64,000 bases of DNA from Sweltsa coloradensis (lineage: Eukaryota > Arthropoda > Insecta > Plecoptera > Chloroperlidae): NCBI GenBank assembly GCA_024449915.1, contig JAMZAV010003140.1, forward strand, positions 27,555 through 91,554. Direction: 5' to 3'. The translations under genes and the position numbers were made by a program. This document shows positions 10,880 through 23,313 of the stretch, piece by piece. Each line of letters begins with the position of its first letter. Position 1 is the first letter of the stretch. Below the pieces are notes generated by a model. It did no database searches and was not told the DNA's origin. It saw nothing but the letters and a program-made list of their open reading frames with translations.

Positions 10880-12494
10880 TGGTGTATAGTTTCATTATAT
10901 AGAGGCCAACATAATAATATAGAAAACATTGAACACAATGCAACACCTAAATTGACCCTTGTTACGCATGGGTATTAAATAGTGTGTGATTTTAATTTTC
11001 AGATAGATACAACGTATGCTAAAGTGGTTAAAACGAAAATGAAGATAGATCGAAATTATTTTCTTAACAAAACAACTATTATTCACGCTAGCTCGGCGTG
11101 GATCTAGCACACTGAGGGATTCAGTGATAGCACAGAAAATGTTTGCTTGTGTTTTGGTAAAATATATTTCTCTTTCATTCACAAAGGCGACATTCCTTTT
11201 ACCGCGTATTCATACAACCCCCACCACTACAAAGCATCTGCATTATTTCGTTGGAATTATCATATCGGTTCTGCTGCCGTGAGACTTGCGAACTGGGATA
11301 AAGATATTTTGTAGACCTATTTATAATTTTGTTGGCAAAAATTAATAAAATTTCGATACTGTTGAAATTTGTGTCCCTGGTTTTTTCTCTTTTTGATTCG
11401 CGATAGTAATTAGATGATGAATTAACTATTTATTTTATGATTAATTATTGTGGCACATGGTGTATTATCATCCCTCTATATGAGTAGTAAGTTTGTGTGT
11501 GATATTAAGCTGAAGAAGATTATTTGATGGTTTAAGTGTGCATGCATGGCTGCATGCTCTAAATTTATTCAAGACGATGAGTGGTAATAGATGACGATGA
11601 AGAACGATATCAAAATACCCATTTCTTATTTATGCCATTCCATCCCCATAATCGTACGTGAAACCGCGGACGGCTGTGTAAGCTGTAGAACAAAGTAACG
11701 TAAAACAGTTAAAAACTGTTGCAAAAACAACTCTCAATGATGCCAACAAATATAAATAGATGAGATTTTTTCCTCCCAGTGATCATTGAATCTATAACAT
11801 GGCCAAGTACTAGTTAATGACAGAAAAAGGTGTGCAAAAGCATCTCGAGAAAGGAAAAGTAGTCCACAGGTTTGTTAGTTACGCGTATTACCGGAGCCAC
11901 ATGCAATTAACCATGACCATGAAGGGTTGAAATAAGTGGACCAGGGGGAGGCTCCTTATCTTTCTTTAAGCCATTCATACACTGTTACATTATTAGAGAT
12001 CTTTAATGTTTTCGTAGTATTGTTCGAAAAAATATGTTCATAGTAATGTGAAACATAACTGCGAAACATTAGGACCTATCTGCAATATTTTAGCCGAAAA
12101 ACATTAATTGCAAACTCAAATTTATTCAAATCGTTAAATTCGTAAATAAAAATTGTTCTATAACTTGTGCGATAAATAACATTTTAAATTTAAATGTGTG
12201 CAAAATTTTAAACTGGACGTAAATTTTCCATTTAGTCCAAACTTGGCAATCTAAAAAGCTGTCACATATATATTCGAAAATATGAATTGCACAAGATCTC
12301 GACAGTGTCTTTGTGAATAGACTGTGCACAAATATTCAGAAAAAAATATTGTGGACTGGGTTCCATGATAAATTAAGCCGTTTTTGAAAGATTCCTTCTT
12401 TAAGTGCATAAACCTAATATAAGTTAACAAAAAATATAAAAACATAAAATACAAAAAATCTTTTTCTGTGAATAAAACACCCATGTTTCTTCCA
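10880..12494. other. intergenic or intronic DNA before the RCC1/SIAH exon
   Basis: AT-rich, with no second coding exon visible. The last bases, TGTTTCTTCCAG (12484-12495), form a pyrimidine-rich splice acceptor, so at least the end is probably intron. A short GATGA-rich repeat at about 11572-11605 recurs at about 31358-31400. Confidence 0.5.
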
Positions 12495-12496
12495 GA

Positions 12497-14449
12497 ATGG
12501 CTGAGGAAGATGAAACCATGACGCTCCTCATTGCGGAGCCTGGGATCCTGGCTATGGGTGCAGATCTACCTGTTGGGCCGAGCATTCAGTCCTATCTTGG
12601 AGACGAAACCGTCAAGCAGGTGGCTTGCGGCTACGACCACTCTGCAGTGGTCTGCAACTCGGGTAAAGTCTTCACCTTCGGAAAGAATCAAGACAACGGA
12701 TGGATGAGGATCGATAGTGCCACAGTCATGCTGCCAAAATGTGTATCCACGCTCTCCAACGTAAGAGTAACTCAGGTCGCCTGTGGAAGGCATTTCACCA
12801 TCTTCCTTACTGATGAGGGGCAACTCTATTCTTGTGGAGTGAATGACCGTGGTCAGCTGGGCCTCGGTCACACTAATAAAAGCCCCTCACCAGTGCTGGT
12901 GACTGGGGTGCCTCGCATCAAGAAGGTGGCAGCTGGGGAAACTCACACAGTTGCACTTGCTGACAGTGGTGAGGTGTGTGTGACAGGGTTTAGTTATGGA
13001 GGACTAGGATTTGGAAATGAGGGTGCAAAATCGTCATTCACTGTTGTGCCTAATCTTGCCGAAGTCATTGTTGACATATCATGTGGTTGGCATCATACAG
13101 CTCTTCTCTCTGCATCTCGGGTTCTCTTGATGAACGGAAATAATAGCAATGGTCAACTTGGAATAGAAGGGGGTCAAGATAAAAGAGTATATTTCTTTAA
13201 ACAGGTATCGGTGCCATCATCAGCGGTAGTGACCGTGTCCTGTGGCGAATTCCACACGGTGGCCCTCAGAGAAGATGGTACAGTCTGGAGCTTTGGTGGT
13301 AATTGTTACGGGCAGTTGGGTACTGGGGACATGGCTGACAGGACAATCCCCACTCAAATGTCTGGTCTTGAGAACTATACAATTACCGAAGTTATTGCCG
13401 GAATGAACAACACTGCCCTGTTGACGGACCAAGGTGATGTGCTGGTCTGTGGTAGAGGAGAAGATGGACAACTGGGTCAGGGGAAGGAAAATAACTTAGT
13501 AGCAACTCTGCTTCCAAAGTCACCAGGGCTTGCTGTAAAACAGATGGTATTTTCTACGATGTATTCTTTGCTGTTGGTTGCACCAAAGGAAAATGTTTTA
13601 CCAACATTGCAGCCTCAATGCAGTGCTACCAGTCAGGATAACAAGGCAACAGAGTACATGACTGATATGGAGAGGAGTATAATGAGATCATTAGAATGCC
13701 CCGTCTGTCTTAAGGTGATGTGCCCGCCCATACACCAGTGTTTAAAAGGGCACAGCCTGTGTAACACTTGTAGGTCTCACACATTGACAACAGCTTGCCC
13801 TTTATGCAAGGAGATCTTTGGCGAAGCCAGGAATCTCGCGTTGGAGAGCCTGACTTCTGTGATCCTACTACCCTGCCTTGACTGCCTTCTGCGCATGCCT
13901 GCCTGTGAGCTAGAGGAGCACTACTCGGTCTGCCCCAATCGCAAATACAGCTGCCCTTTAGAACGATCTTGTGGTTGGAGTGGCCAGCCTGACACGATGC
14001 TGGCGCACACGTCCTCTGCGCACCCAGACCAGACGTGGAGAGACCTACCCCACCTGTTCCTACACTCTACTTCGGACGACCTCGTGCACACTAATGTTCT
14101 GGCGGCTCACAACCAAGTGTTCACTCTACATCGCAAGTTCAACCAGGCTACTGGCGAGTTCCAGGCGATTGTCAGATTAATTGGCCCTCCAGAGGATAAA
14201 GACAAGTTCCAGTTCAAATTTAGATTTGTTTCCGTCAATGATGAAAGTATAATAATTACATATACAAAAAACATTTGTGCCGACATTGAAAGTGTTGAGG
14301 ATGCCTTTCAATCCTCCAACTGCCTCTTGATGAAGCAAGATTTTGTTAACAAGTTTCTTCAACGAGGCAGTTTGGTGTGTCATGTAACTATTGTAGAAGT
14401 GAAGTCTAGTGATCTTGTTGACCGAATCAATGCTTTGTTTAATGCATGA
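12497..14449 (+). CDS. RCC1-propeller / RING / SIAH-type E3 ubiquitin ligase
   Basis: A 650-residue protein in one uninterrupted exon. Residues about 15-365 hold seven RCC1-like blades, each marked by a V-x-C/A-G-x-x-H-T-x-x-L motif (near residues 42, 94, 144, 194, 247, 300, 350). Residues 401-437 form a C3HC4 RING (C401, C404, C415, H419, C422, C425, C434, C437) with the SIAH-style PPIHQC-GH spacing. Two SIAH zinc fingers follow (C460, C463, H475, C479; C486, C492, H504, H509), then a SINA substrate-binding fold (about 530-640) with FQAIVRLIG. By family, the RING recruits an E2 and the SINA domain binds substrate; the propeller probably adds a binding surface. ATG context AGAATGG is good, with a splice acceptor at 12494-12495. 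Classical SIAH proteins are about 280 residues and lack the propeller. Substrate and location are unknown. Confidence 0.93.
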   Translation: MAEEDETMTLLIAEPGILAMGADLPVGPSIQSYLGDETVKQVACGYDHSAVVCNSGKVFTFGKNQDNGWMRIDSATVMLPKCVSTLSNVRVTQVACGRHFTIFLTDEGQLYSCGVNDRGQLGLGHTNKSPSPVLVTGVPRIKKVAAGETHTVALADSGEVCVTGFSYGGLGFGNEGAKSSFTVVPNLAEVIVDISCGWHHTALLSASRVLLMNGNNSNGQLGIEGGQDKRVYFFKQVSVPSSAVVTVSCGEFHTVALREDGTVWSFGGNCYGQLGTGDMADRTIPTQMSGLENYTITEVIAGMNNTALLTDQGDVLVCGRGEDGQLGQGKENNLVATLLPKSPGLAVKQMVFSTMYSLLLVAPKENVLPTLQPQCSATSQDNKATEYMTDMERSIMRSLECPVCLKVMCPPIHQCLKGHSLCNTCRSHTLTTACPLCKEIFGEARNLALESLTSVILLPCLDCLLRMPACELEEHYSVCPNRKYSCPLERSCGWSGQPDTMLAHTSSAHPDQTWRDLPHLFLHSTSDDLVHTNVLAAHNQVFTLHRKFNQATGEFQAIVRLIGPPEDKDKFQFKFRFVSVNDESIIITYTKNICADIESVEDAFQSSNCLLMKQDFVNKFLQRGSLVCHVTIVEVKSSDLVDRINALFNA

Positions 14450-15799
14450 TTAATTGATTTTAACATTTTTTGTATGTATTCATCAATATTACAGTGTGAC
14501 CGGTACTATAGATCTCAATGATGTGTTAAGAAACGTATAACTTTTATTATGCTCGTATTTTGGTTTTATTTATATTGTTCCATTTTGAACTTTTCGATTG
14601 GTTCTTAAAACGTTTTAAAACATACTCACAATATAACAAAGTTAACCCTTATAACAGCACTCACAGTTCGTAATTTTGTGTTTATATATATTTTGATGTG
14701 GTTACTGATTAGAATAGCTAGTGCACTTGTTGCAACACTGTAGTCATGAGCCGTTCATTTTACACTTTTCCATTTGTTGTTTGTCGTGTTGCTTTATTAT
14801 TGCTGGCAAAAAATACTTTCTATATATATTGTTTGTTGTTACAACTGAGGCTGGATCTGTGCAGCCTGTGTTTACCCTCCTCATGCCCTCTATCTGGTGG
14901 CGCATTATAATTTAACGGTCACCGCTTTCTTAAAAGTATCATAGTTTTTTTGCGCTTAAGCAAAAATCAATAACATTTTATGCCAGAAATATTTCAATTT
15001 GCATTTTCGTTGGGAGGTTCAAATGAAATGGCCTATAATAACAGTCTGTAAGTGCAATCTATGTTGGAATCAGCATTTAGCATTACCTCGCTATCGCCGG
15101 AACCAGATTGCGTAAAAGCATTGCATAAAAACTCCATCTCTATAAACATTACCCCGCCTGTGTAAACAACTACTAGTGTGCTCATATTAAAACGTGACCA
15201 GTGTTACCTAGAAAGCAATATTTTTCGGTACTTTTGTTCACTTTTAGCATTCGTATTCACTGCAAAGCTATTCTGTAAAAGTAATGCGTAATTCAAGTCC
15301 AAAATCACAAACGTATGTAACATTGAAATATATTGTAGTTTATTGTATTATATTCATGTCAAGTCCGTAAAAACAAGTAGCTTTTATAACAATGAACAAT
15401 TTTTAGACTTAACTGTACTTTTTATTACAAACAATTTTATATTTCTAGTGCTTTAATTACTCCTTTTCATGATGATAATAAGAATTTAAAAACCACATCC
15501 TAAAAATAGGAACAAAGTTAACTATAAAATTATTTATTTCATTAGCTTGTAAAAAGTAGAAGTAAAGTAAACTGTCATAAAATGCATGGATAATTTGTGT
15601 TGAACTATTGATAAATTATTAAATGATGGATTTTTACTATTGATTAAAGAAGAACTATGATTGTAAAATAATTACCGTACCATTGAATCTACATATTTCT
15701 AATGTATGCGACTTTCAATTCATGCACAATTGAAAAATTAAACGAAAAAAATTGAACAAACAAATATAAATCATCCAATCGTCTTTCTTATGGAGTGAT
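14450..15799 (+). other. probable 3' UTR then intergenic DNA
   Basis: AT-rich sequence after the TGA, with no further coding exon. I see no AATAAA. ATTAAA variants occur at about 15186, 15616 and 15641, so the transcript end cannot be fixed. Confidence 0.4.
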
Positions 15800-15844
15800 G
15801 TTCAAGTCTTCACTCTACTCTCTACGCTCGCGACGCTCATCCAG
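15800..15844 (-). mobile_element. fragment of a Helentron-like 5' end
   Basis: The reverse strand reads CTGGATGAGCGTCGCGAGCG and continues into a degraded AAGACTTGAA block, matching the start of subfamilies A and B. Nothing further matches. Confidence 0.4.
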
Positions 15845-16359
15845 ATAAATAACTGTGTCGGTAAGTTCTTGCTATCCACTTGATGTACATAAGAAATGTA
15901 GTGTTAGACGACTGAATAGTCAAAATTTTATTTTAATTCTATATATTTTTTGCTTTATTTACTGGTTCAGTGTGCAGTCCAACTAATTCCCTATACATTA
16001 CATATCGTTTGAAACAAATTCACAGATAGCAACTTCTTTCCATAAAATTATGCATTAGGTTATTTATAACATTATATTTTCTCCCAAGCCCGAGATCTAT
16101 CCCAAGTAATGGGCAACGGTTATTCATGGGAACAATGTATTGCTCATTCCCGAAGAGAAAATAATTTTGAAAGGATTCAATTTCAGAGAGTGGTCAACCT
16201 AGCCTCCCATTTTATTTTCTCTCCACGTGATTAACACTTGCGCTTTGCGCCCTCCTCAGCTGTTACGCGGCTAATATACTAACCTGTAAGCTTGTTTCCA
16301 GCTAAGGACGTGAATAACCGCCATGTTGACAAATGATTCTAAGCTTTCTCCAACTAAAA
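15845..16359. other. intergenic DNA
   Basis: No gene or repeat is recognised. Confidence 0.5.
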
Positions 16360-16680
16360 AACACGCCGACAGGTGTTGACGGATGAAAATATCATAACCA
16401 AATATCAAACGAATGTTAATTAGAGTATACTTTCTATTGAAATCCACACTTCGTTGCCAAGAATTAGCATTGAAAGTTAATTGCGAGACATAAGTCCAAA
16501 ACGTGAAAAATGGAAAAAACAAAACATAGGTTTAATTCAGAAAATTCCCATTAAACCGTTTATTCACCAAATTGACCTTCACGTTAAAATTTTAATTTAT
16601 TGAGATCCGGTATGAAAATTTCCAAAAAATATATGAATTTTAAACTCGTCTCCGCGCCATCCTCAGCGACTCCTCTTTGA
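16360..16680 (+). mobile_element. MITE family E, copy 2 (degraded)
   Basis: Shares ACAGGTGTTGA, TTGCGAGACATAAGTCCAAA, TTAAACCGTTTAT and the terminal block CCTCAGCGACTCCTCTTTGA with copies at 7460-7997 and 40124-40681. The segment between is shortened and diverged. Confidence 0.5.
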
Positions 16681-16904
16681 GTAAAACCATACATATATAT
16701 ATAAATTTGTTCAAAAAGTTTCAATTGAATAGACAGAGAGTCGGAGGGTGGTATACAGCAAGTTGAGAATTACTTGAGCGTCGAATCGTTGCAAGTAAAG
16801 ACACCTTGTGAGTTGTTTGATCACGAATGCACGAGATAATGAGCTTCTGTTCAAAACTGGGTCCGAGTGTAAACCTTTGAATATCGTATGTCTTTAGTAA
16901 GTCT

Positions 16905-17010
16905 TTAATGCGTATGCAAGGGATTGAGTCCTCTTCAACAGTGCTCGGACATCCTTTAACAATTTTCCGAACTCCAAAATACGAGGAATGCCTGGGCAGG
17001 CTTACCACGA
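16905..17010 (+). mobile_element. SINE fragment, type H
   Basis: Contains ATGCAAGGGATTGAGTCCTC followed by a cc-ttaacaattttcc block, matching the body of type H at 41928-42160. Only the body remains. Confidence 0.4.
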
Positions 17011-17872
17011 CAAAATATAAATTATAAGGTATAAATCCAAGGGACAATATATTGACTTTAAGGCCTATACATCATACATACAACCTTATGTATCTCCGAA
17101 AATATAAAATACAGTTTTTATAAATATAAATGTAACATGCCATTTCAGATTCAAGTACTGTGATGCAAATTTTTAAAGATATTTGTTGTAAATTAAAGAG
17201 ATGGTAAAATTTTTAACCAGAATAGGTTACATGTACAATTTTTGAAACTGAGATCGTATTAAATTCTTCAAATTAATTTTATTTTTGAAGAATCAGTTTA
17301 TATTTTGTATTATTGTATATCATCACTGCCTTTATTAACTTATTATTATGCATATAGCGTACTTTTCTAACTTTATTTTTTTCCTTAAAATTTACTTTCC
17401 TTTGTTAGTTAGTTATTTAGTTAGTTAGTTTAATTAGTTAGTAAGTTCGTTCGTTGTTGGTTAGTTGGGTTTTAGGGCACAGCCAACGCACGGCATGTCG
17501 GCCCTATGTGAGCTTCTTTTCCTCCATGTACTATTATTGTATTATTTGTATTCTAGTTTATGAAAAGAATACAAATATTATTGAATTGAATCATTGTATA
17601 TTGAATTGAAATAGAGAAAAGATTAGTATTGTGTCACTGTTCTCACTTCTTCCATGAACTTAAACAATTTTATTTTATATTTTATACCCCATGCAATGTA
17701 ATGTTGTATTATTTCATTCCGCTTATAGCAGGCTTATTCTTGATATATTTAATGCATTGGTAACGTAACAATAAGAAAACAAGAGTGATACCCGGATATA
17801 GTATCTGACACACTTCCAACATTGAGTATAGCTTCCACCATGGTCTACAATGGATACTTACTATGCCTCCTA
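17011..17872. other. intergenic DNA with a TTAG-rich tract
   Basis: A (TTAG)n-like tract spans about 17403-17466. No gene is supported. Confidence 0.5.
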
Positions 17873-18060
17873 ACCGACAGTGTTGGCTCGGGCGCTAAGC
17901 GCGCGACTCTGATCGAGATGTTCAAGTTCGAATCCCGTGTAGACCGGCAATCCTGACTGAAGGTTATGCAAGGGCTTGACGGACATTCCTTTCCCAACCA
18001 CCCAAAAGGCTATAAAGAGGGCACAATGCCCTAAAAACGTTATTCTCGCTTGACGAGAAA
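17873..18060 (+). mobile_element. tRNA-derived SINE, type H
   Basis: Starts ACCGACAGTGTTGGCTCGGG and GCGCTAAGCG, an A-box region, with B-box-like AGTTCGAATCCC. It continues ACCGGCAATCCTGACTGAAG. The head matches 41928-42160 closely. The body is partly deleted and the tail ends near a short A-rich run. Confidence 0.6.
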
Positions 18061-19879
18061 AATAGAAAAATAATAATATGCCCCCTATACCATTCGCATC
18101 CCATTCAATAAATCAACCATCAATCTATCTTACCATTCCCCTATCTATCAATTATCACTCAGGAGTCTTACGGTCAGTAAGTCATACAATCAATCATTCA
18201 ATAAATCAATAAATAAAATAAATTTAACCAAAAACAAGTTATTCGGAATATGCTTTTCTTTAGATACAAATTGCCTCAATCACTTCAAACAAATAAATTG
18301 AAATTGATACTCAAATACTAGGAAAATAAATTAACACCTTTCAACATTTTAACTCTCGTGCGATATAAAATGTAAAACAATATTTATGCTGACAAAAGTA
18401 ATTAAATATACTGATGTGTTAATTATTACCCTCTTATTGATGTGTGATAGTGATGTAAAACGCCGTATACGTCAGGGTTTGACCCGGTCACTCAAAGACC
18501 GTGCTGTGTGCAGACCGTGCAAGTCTACTCTAATCAATCACTGCTACTAAGACAGACGGGAGAAGGCGCAAGGTTAATGAAATGTGTTTTAGGCCTATAT
18601 AAGCTTTTAACTGAATGAAACAGCGTTGTAGCTAACAGTGAACGTATTTAAGCCTAAATTGTGGAATATTCATAAATAGTGACTTTTTTAGGCGTGATTC
18701 GGTCGACGCCTTGTTGCAAAAGGTATGCTGTGAGATTTGCTCATTTTTAGAACAAGTAAGAATGTTTCATCTGGCATATTAATAAAATTTGTTTTATATA
18801 TAATAGAAACATATGAGTAGTGAGCCACAATTCAAACAATATTTATTAATATACTGCATTTTCTCAGAACGTTATTTAAAACTAACTCAAAAAGAAAAAA
18901 TTATCAGGTACAAAATTGATTATTAATTATTGTTTTAAATTTAATGTTCCCCTCTGAAAATCAGTTGTATGTCTGTATGTGTAGATTCTAACTAAGAACG
19001 TATTTATTTTATATCATAAAATGCATCGTAGTATCTATACAAGTGGTGTTCCGACATGAGAAGGTAAATGAGTCTCAAAGATATACTTTTCTCTTCAAAC
19101 ATCTCTGGGGTTTTGCATCGCTAGATTGAATTGCACTACAAGTTTTAAACGAGTTGATGGAACTTTCCTGTATAGTCTCTTCTCAATATCCAATACATCT
19201 CCATCGATCACTTGACTTGCGTCGTTCAAAATCTCTGCCAAGAAGTGGGTTCCATTAAAACGATCACAGTACTTACAATCTTAAACCACGTGTAGCCCCA
19301 TGTGTATTCGTAAAATAAATAAAATAATGATTTCATAATGTTCTATTTTGTTTTTATCTAGGAAAAATCGTCATTATTTTTGTAAGCCGAGAAACGTTGA
19401 TGAACGCGCGACTAAGCCGGATGCGTTTGAAAATATTGCGTTTGTCTTTCTGATGTTTCAAACCACAAACAACCTAACGACTTGTAAACCACACTAAAAG
19501 GCCATTCACAACTAATTTAGGTCACTCACGTATAATGAAAATTAAACTTGGGATTTGAACCAATGTCCACAACAATTACCTATAGGAGTTATACAAAATG
19601 CCAAAGAAATGTGTTTTCAATAAACAATTACACTGAATTTCTAGCCATTCTAGTTGTTCTAGCCGTTCTAGCTTCTGTCGGAATTTATAAGAAAAAAATG
19701 CTTTCTTATAATCAAGGCTTGTATTTGGTATTATTGGCGAACTAGGCTGTTGGACCTATTACAAAATGTACTTACTCCAACTAGGCCCATAATTATGTTC
19801 AACGCTGAAGAGAGATTAGTTCTTGTATACCTTGTAACTTTAAGGCAATGTTTGGAGTTTGTATACGGTAGTTTTAGTA
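18061..19879. other. intergenic DNA
   Basis: AT-rich, with no exon or known repeat. (AATA)n-like stretches lie near 18195-18225. Confidence 0.5.
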
Positions 19880-19990
19880 GAGATTTGTGGGCGCTGCCAT
19901 CTTGGCTGTGACCATGCTGTGACGTCACGGAAGTGCTGCTAGAAACTCGTTTCCACCATGTAGCACATGTTAGCACAGCACCTTCATGGC
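19880..19990. promoter_or_regulatory. promoter-like cluster: YY1, CRE and ETS motifs
   Basis: Within about 50 bp lie GCCATCTTGGC (YY1 type, AAGATGG on the - strand) at about 19896-19906, the CRE palindrome TGACGTCA at 19920-19927, and CGGAAGTG (ETS/GABP type) right after it. This trio is typical of housekeeping promoters without a TATA box. No coding exon is visible beside it on either strand, so the driven gene is unknown. Confidence 0.35.
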
Positions 19991-20138
19991 GCCAACAAAA
20001 ACAACCGTATACATTGCGACCAAGTTAAATTAACTAAGTTAGAGATAGATGGTTGTAAACGAAAACTGTATACTTTCCATTTGTCACACTTCACGATAAA
20101 AGATGTTATTTGCAGTTGTAGTGTGTTATTAGTGTAAA

Positions 20139-20847
20139 CTAGGAAACGCTCAGTTGGACGCGTTGATAAGTGAGCACGTGCTATAGCAAGACCCACATTG
20201 CACATTTTTTTTAAATTTAAAATTTGCTACGTTCGCTGTCCACGGGGCCATGTTTCCAATATTATTTATTATTGCCAAGTTATTCGGGTAAACCCGCGGG
20301 TAAACCTTTACTTTGTGGATAAAATCCACCGCCATCTAGAGGACCTTGACATCATTTCCTTGGGAAAACTATTTTAACTCTTTCGTAACAAATATACACT
20401 GCTTCCTCGATAGTATTTTGATTTCTTCTAGGTGGCAGTGCAAAGTGGTCAGAAACCTCGTGCGACTTTTCGTTGCCATGGTTACGTTACTTTTGTTATA
20501 ATGTAATTTCCATCTACACTACTTATCGGATCAAAACAAAATTAACATATTCGTGACCGGACGGACATTCTTAATAATTTGGCCACCTCAGATTTTGTCG
20601 CCGTTTAGTTAAAAAAAACAAAAACTTTCGATTAACTTTAATGTAGCTTTGTAACTTTTGAACGATTTTGCCACAAAACTTATGGCATTCAATCCAGATC
20701 GAAGCTTGCGGATGGTCCAAATTTCAACTCGATCCGATCCTCCGTTCGAACGTTATGGCGAGACATACAAACAAACAAGTAAACAAAAAAAAACAGGGAC
20801 TATTTTTTCCGGCAGAGTCAAATGGAAACGCTCGCTTCGCTCGCTTA
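20139..20847 (-). mobile_element. Helentron-like non-autonomous element C1
   Basis: Subfamily C. On the reverse strand it starts TAAGCGAGCGAAGCGAGCG and contains CATTTGACTCTGCCGGAAAA, a T-rich run, CGCCATAACGTTCGAACGG and GTCCGTCCGGTCACGAATAT. It ends with GCTCACTTAT, an AACGC/GCGTT hairpin and CCTAG. It matches C2 (50748-51468) over its whole length. The open frames at 20658-20964 lie inside it and are not genes. Confidence 0.75.
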
Positions 20848-21425
20848 ATGACCTCTTTACACTCTATCCTTGTTTTAAAGGTATTAATGTATGTAACTTA
20901 TAGTAACGTGGTACAGCAGTTCTTCATAAAGTGTACAAATTTAAGTGAGTTATTGGGTTCTTAACATTATGACAAAAAATAATATAATGTATAACATAGT
21001 GCATAGATATAAACTAAAAACTTAGGTATATAATGAGGGAAAAATAATATATTAACCTTGACAGTTATTTCGCTATAAAGCTTTTTGCTTGTCTATAATC
21101 TGGTCTCTATATTTTGGACATGAATTCATCATCATACCTAATTCTTATAGCCATATAAAAATACATACATATTAGGTCTGTATTTAATTAGGATGCTGAA
21201 AAACTAAAATTAACTGAAATACGTATTATGAATTACCGAAAAAAATTTATTTTTCATACAATCCACATATTAAAAAATCTATCCCGACCGGGGTTTAAAC
21301 CCGGGTCTCCGACTGTACGGGTAGGTGGCTTAGCCAACTTGTAGCTAGTAGCTGCGCAGTAGCTGAATTATAGATCCGAATATAATAATAAAAAATGATG
21401 GTATATAATACATCCATCCAATACA

Positions 21426-21462
<37 letters not shown>

Positions 21463-22454
21463 TAATATAATAATAATAATTAATAACAATAACTGCTAAA
21501 ACTACATAATATAAATACGTTTCATATAGAATTGATTACATCAGACTGTGCTCTCAATTCAACATGTCTACTCTTTCGTGGAGACGGAAAATTACCTACG
21601 TTTTACTGTTACGCAAATTTGTAAACAATACTTTTGACTTTGGAGAGCTTTTATCGAAAATCAATTTTAATGCGCCGCAACGTAGGTCTAGACACACAAA
21701 ATTATTTCGTACATGTAAAAACGGAACTAACATTTCAAAGTTTTCAATTTTAATTAGAAATTCAAAATTCTTATAATGACTTGCCATCTACTATAAGCAT
21801 TGATTTAGGTAAGGACTATGTTATAAGCGCGAAAAAAAGTTTTAAAAAGTCATGTATAAAAACATAATATTGTGTTTATCCATATCTGTGTTGTATGTTA
21901 ATATTATCATGACTGTGTTCATATATTTTATTATCATATTTTGTTGTGTATCTTTTAGTAACTTGTATGTCTTTATTATATTTACCTCTGTGGCATTCCT
22001 TTAAAATGCTGTGTAAATAAAGGCAAAATAATAATATCTAGTGATATTTTAAGAATTAATGTAATCAATAAATCTATTACGGGCACAGTGGTGACTTATT
22101 CCGCAAACTGTGAACCCGTTCAGTAGCTCGAACGTTCCTTAGGGGTTGCACTTCCGCCGTCCGACGCCAACTCCCCCTTCTATATCGACTAATTACGTTT
22201 CTTAAAGAAACATTCTCCAATATTGCTTACACGAGACTGATGAAGCTGTACGTAGTAAACGAGTAGGCGTATCTATACACACGTTCAATGTTACGTTACA
22301 CGCAGCTCTAGCTATCGTGGTTTCAATACCGTCAGGAAAACCTTTGATCTTTGGTTATCCTTAATTGGCAACCATGAAGCTTAAATACAAAGTTGAGCAA
22401 AGTTAGCAAAGTTTGAAATTCCACAACAATGTTGTTCGTATATTAAAGGCAGTT
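20848..22454. other. intergenic DNA with microsatellite and tRNA-like remnant
   Basis: A (TAA)n microsatellite lies at 21430-21485. A reverse-strand tRNA-like head (B box GGGTTTAAACCCCGG) lies at about 21283-21355. An A-rich tail ending in TGTAAATAAAGGC at about 22010-22026 resembles a retroelement end. No gene is supported. Confidence 0.45.
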
Positions 22455-22735
22455 AGCAGGCTCGTTGGTCTTAGTGTTTAGAGGATCGGCTTCCAATTCT
22501 AAGGTCCAGGGTTCGATTCCCGCTTTAAGTAGAAGTGTATTAACTTCTGATGTGGACTTAAGACCAATAGTCATTGGCTTGTGTATGTGTAAACGGAGAC
22601 TTTGGAGCCGTCTTAGCTACAAAGTACATAGTTAGTTCCGAATCAGCCTTGTTGATTCTGGCGCTGTCCGTGGATGGAATCGTGTCCAGCTAGATTCATC
22701 GGTGTTTCCTACTTAAATATGCCGGTCTCAATTAT
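22455..22735 (+). mobile_element. SINE type S, 5' part (interrupted)
   Basis: The tRNA-like head has B-box GGGTTCGATTCCCGC. The central module follows (AAACGGAGACTTTGGAGCCG, then CTTGTTGATTCTGGCGCTGT). At 22735 the SINE is broken by B3 and resumes at 23314. Confidence 0.65.
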
Positions 22736-23313
22736 TGGATGAGCGAAGCGAAGACTTCAATTTCTCCGCCCCCCAAAAAATTTAGCTCGGGTGTTTTTTT
22801 GTTTGTTTTGTTTTTTGTTTTTTTTTCTGTTTGTTCGCTCTCTACCGGGCAAACGGCATATGCGATCTTGATGAAAATTTGAGGGGACCTTCGAAATCTC
22901 TAAATTAGACTTGCTACGTTTTTGGGTACAACAGAAGAAATATTTCTCATGAATATCGTACTTTAACGATTTTTTTCGATTTTTAGTGCGATATTTTCGT
23001 GACATTTGGGCCGATTCTGACCAAATGGGTGGAGCTACAACGTTCATATTTCACATGGACATTAAGGTAATGGTGATGTATTGCTTTCTGAAAGATAAAG
23101 TTGAAAAAGTTTTCCAGAATCCATAGAATAAAGGTTTTAATATGACTTTTTTGAGAAATTTATAATAACAATTAACAAGTACAATAGAAACTTGACAACA
23201 ATCACCTACAACGCATTAAAAAAACACTTGCAAAGGAAAAGTGGTCCTACGCAAACTAAAAACTTACATAAAAGCTTATCCATCAACGCGGCGGAACTTT
23301 AGCGTTTTCCTAG
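22736..23313 (+). mobile_element. Helentron-like non-autonomous element B3
   Basis: Subfamily B copy with a single central unit, hence 578 bp. The 5' end TGGATGAGCGAAGCG is preceded by T; the 3' end is an AACGC/GCGTT hairpin and CCTAG followed by T. It is inserted cleanly into a type S SINE, which confirms both element ends and the T-T target with no target duplication. Confidence 0.82.

Noticed and set aside
16721..17047. 108-codon reverse frame
   Set aside because: It overlaps a type H SINE fragment and has no domain.
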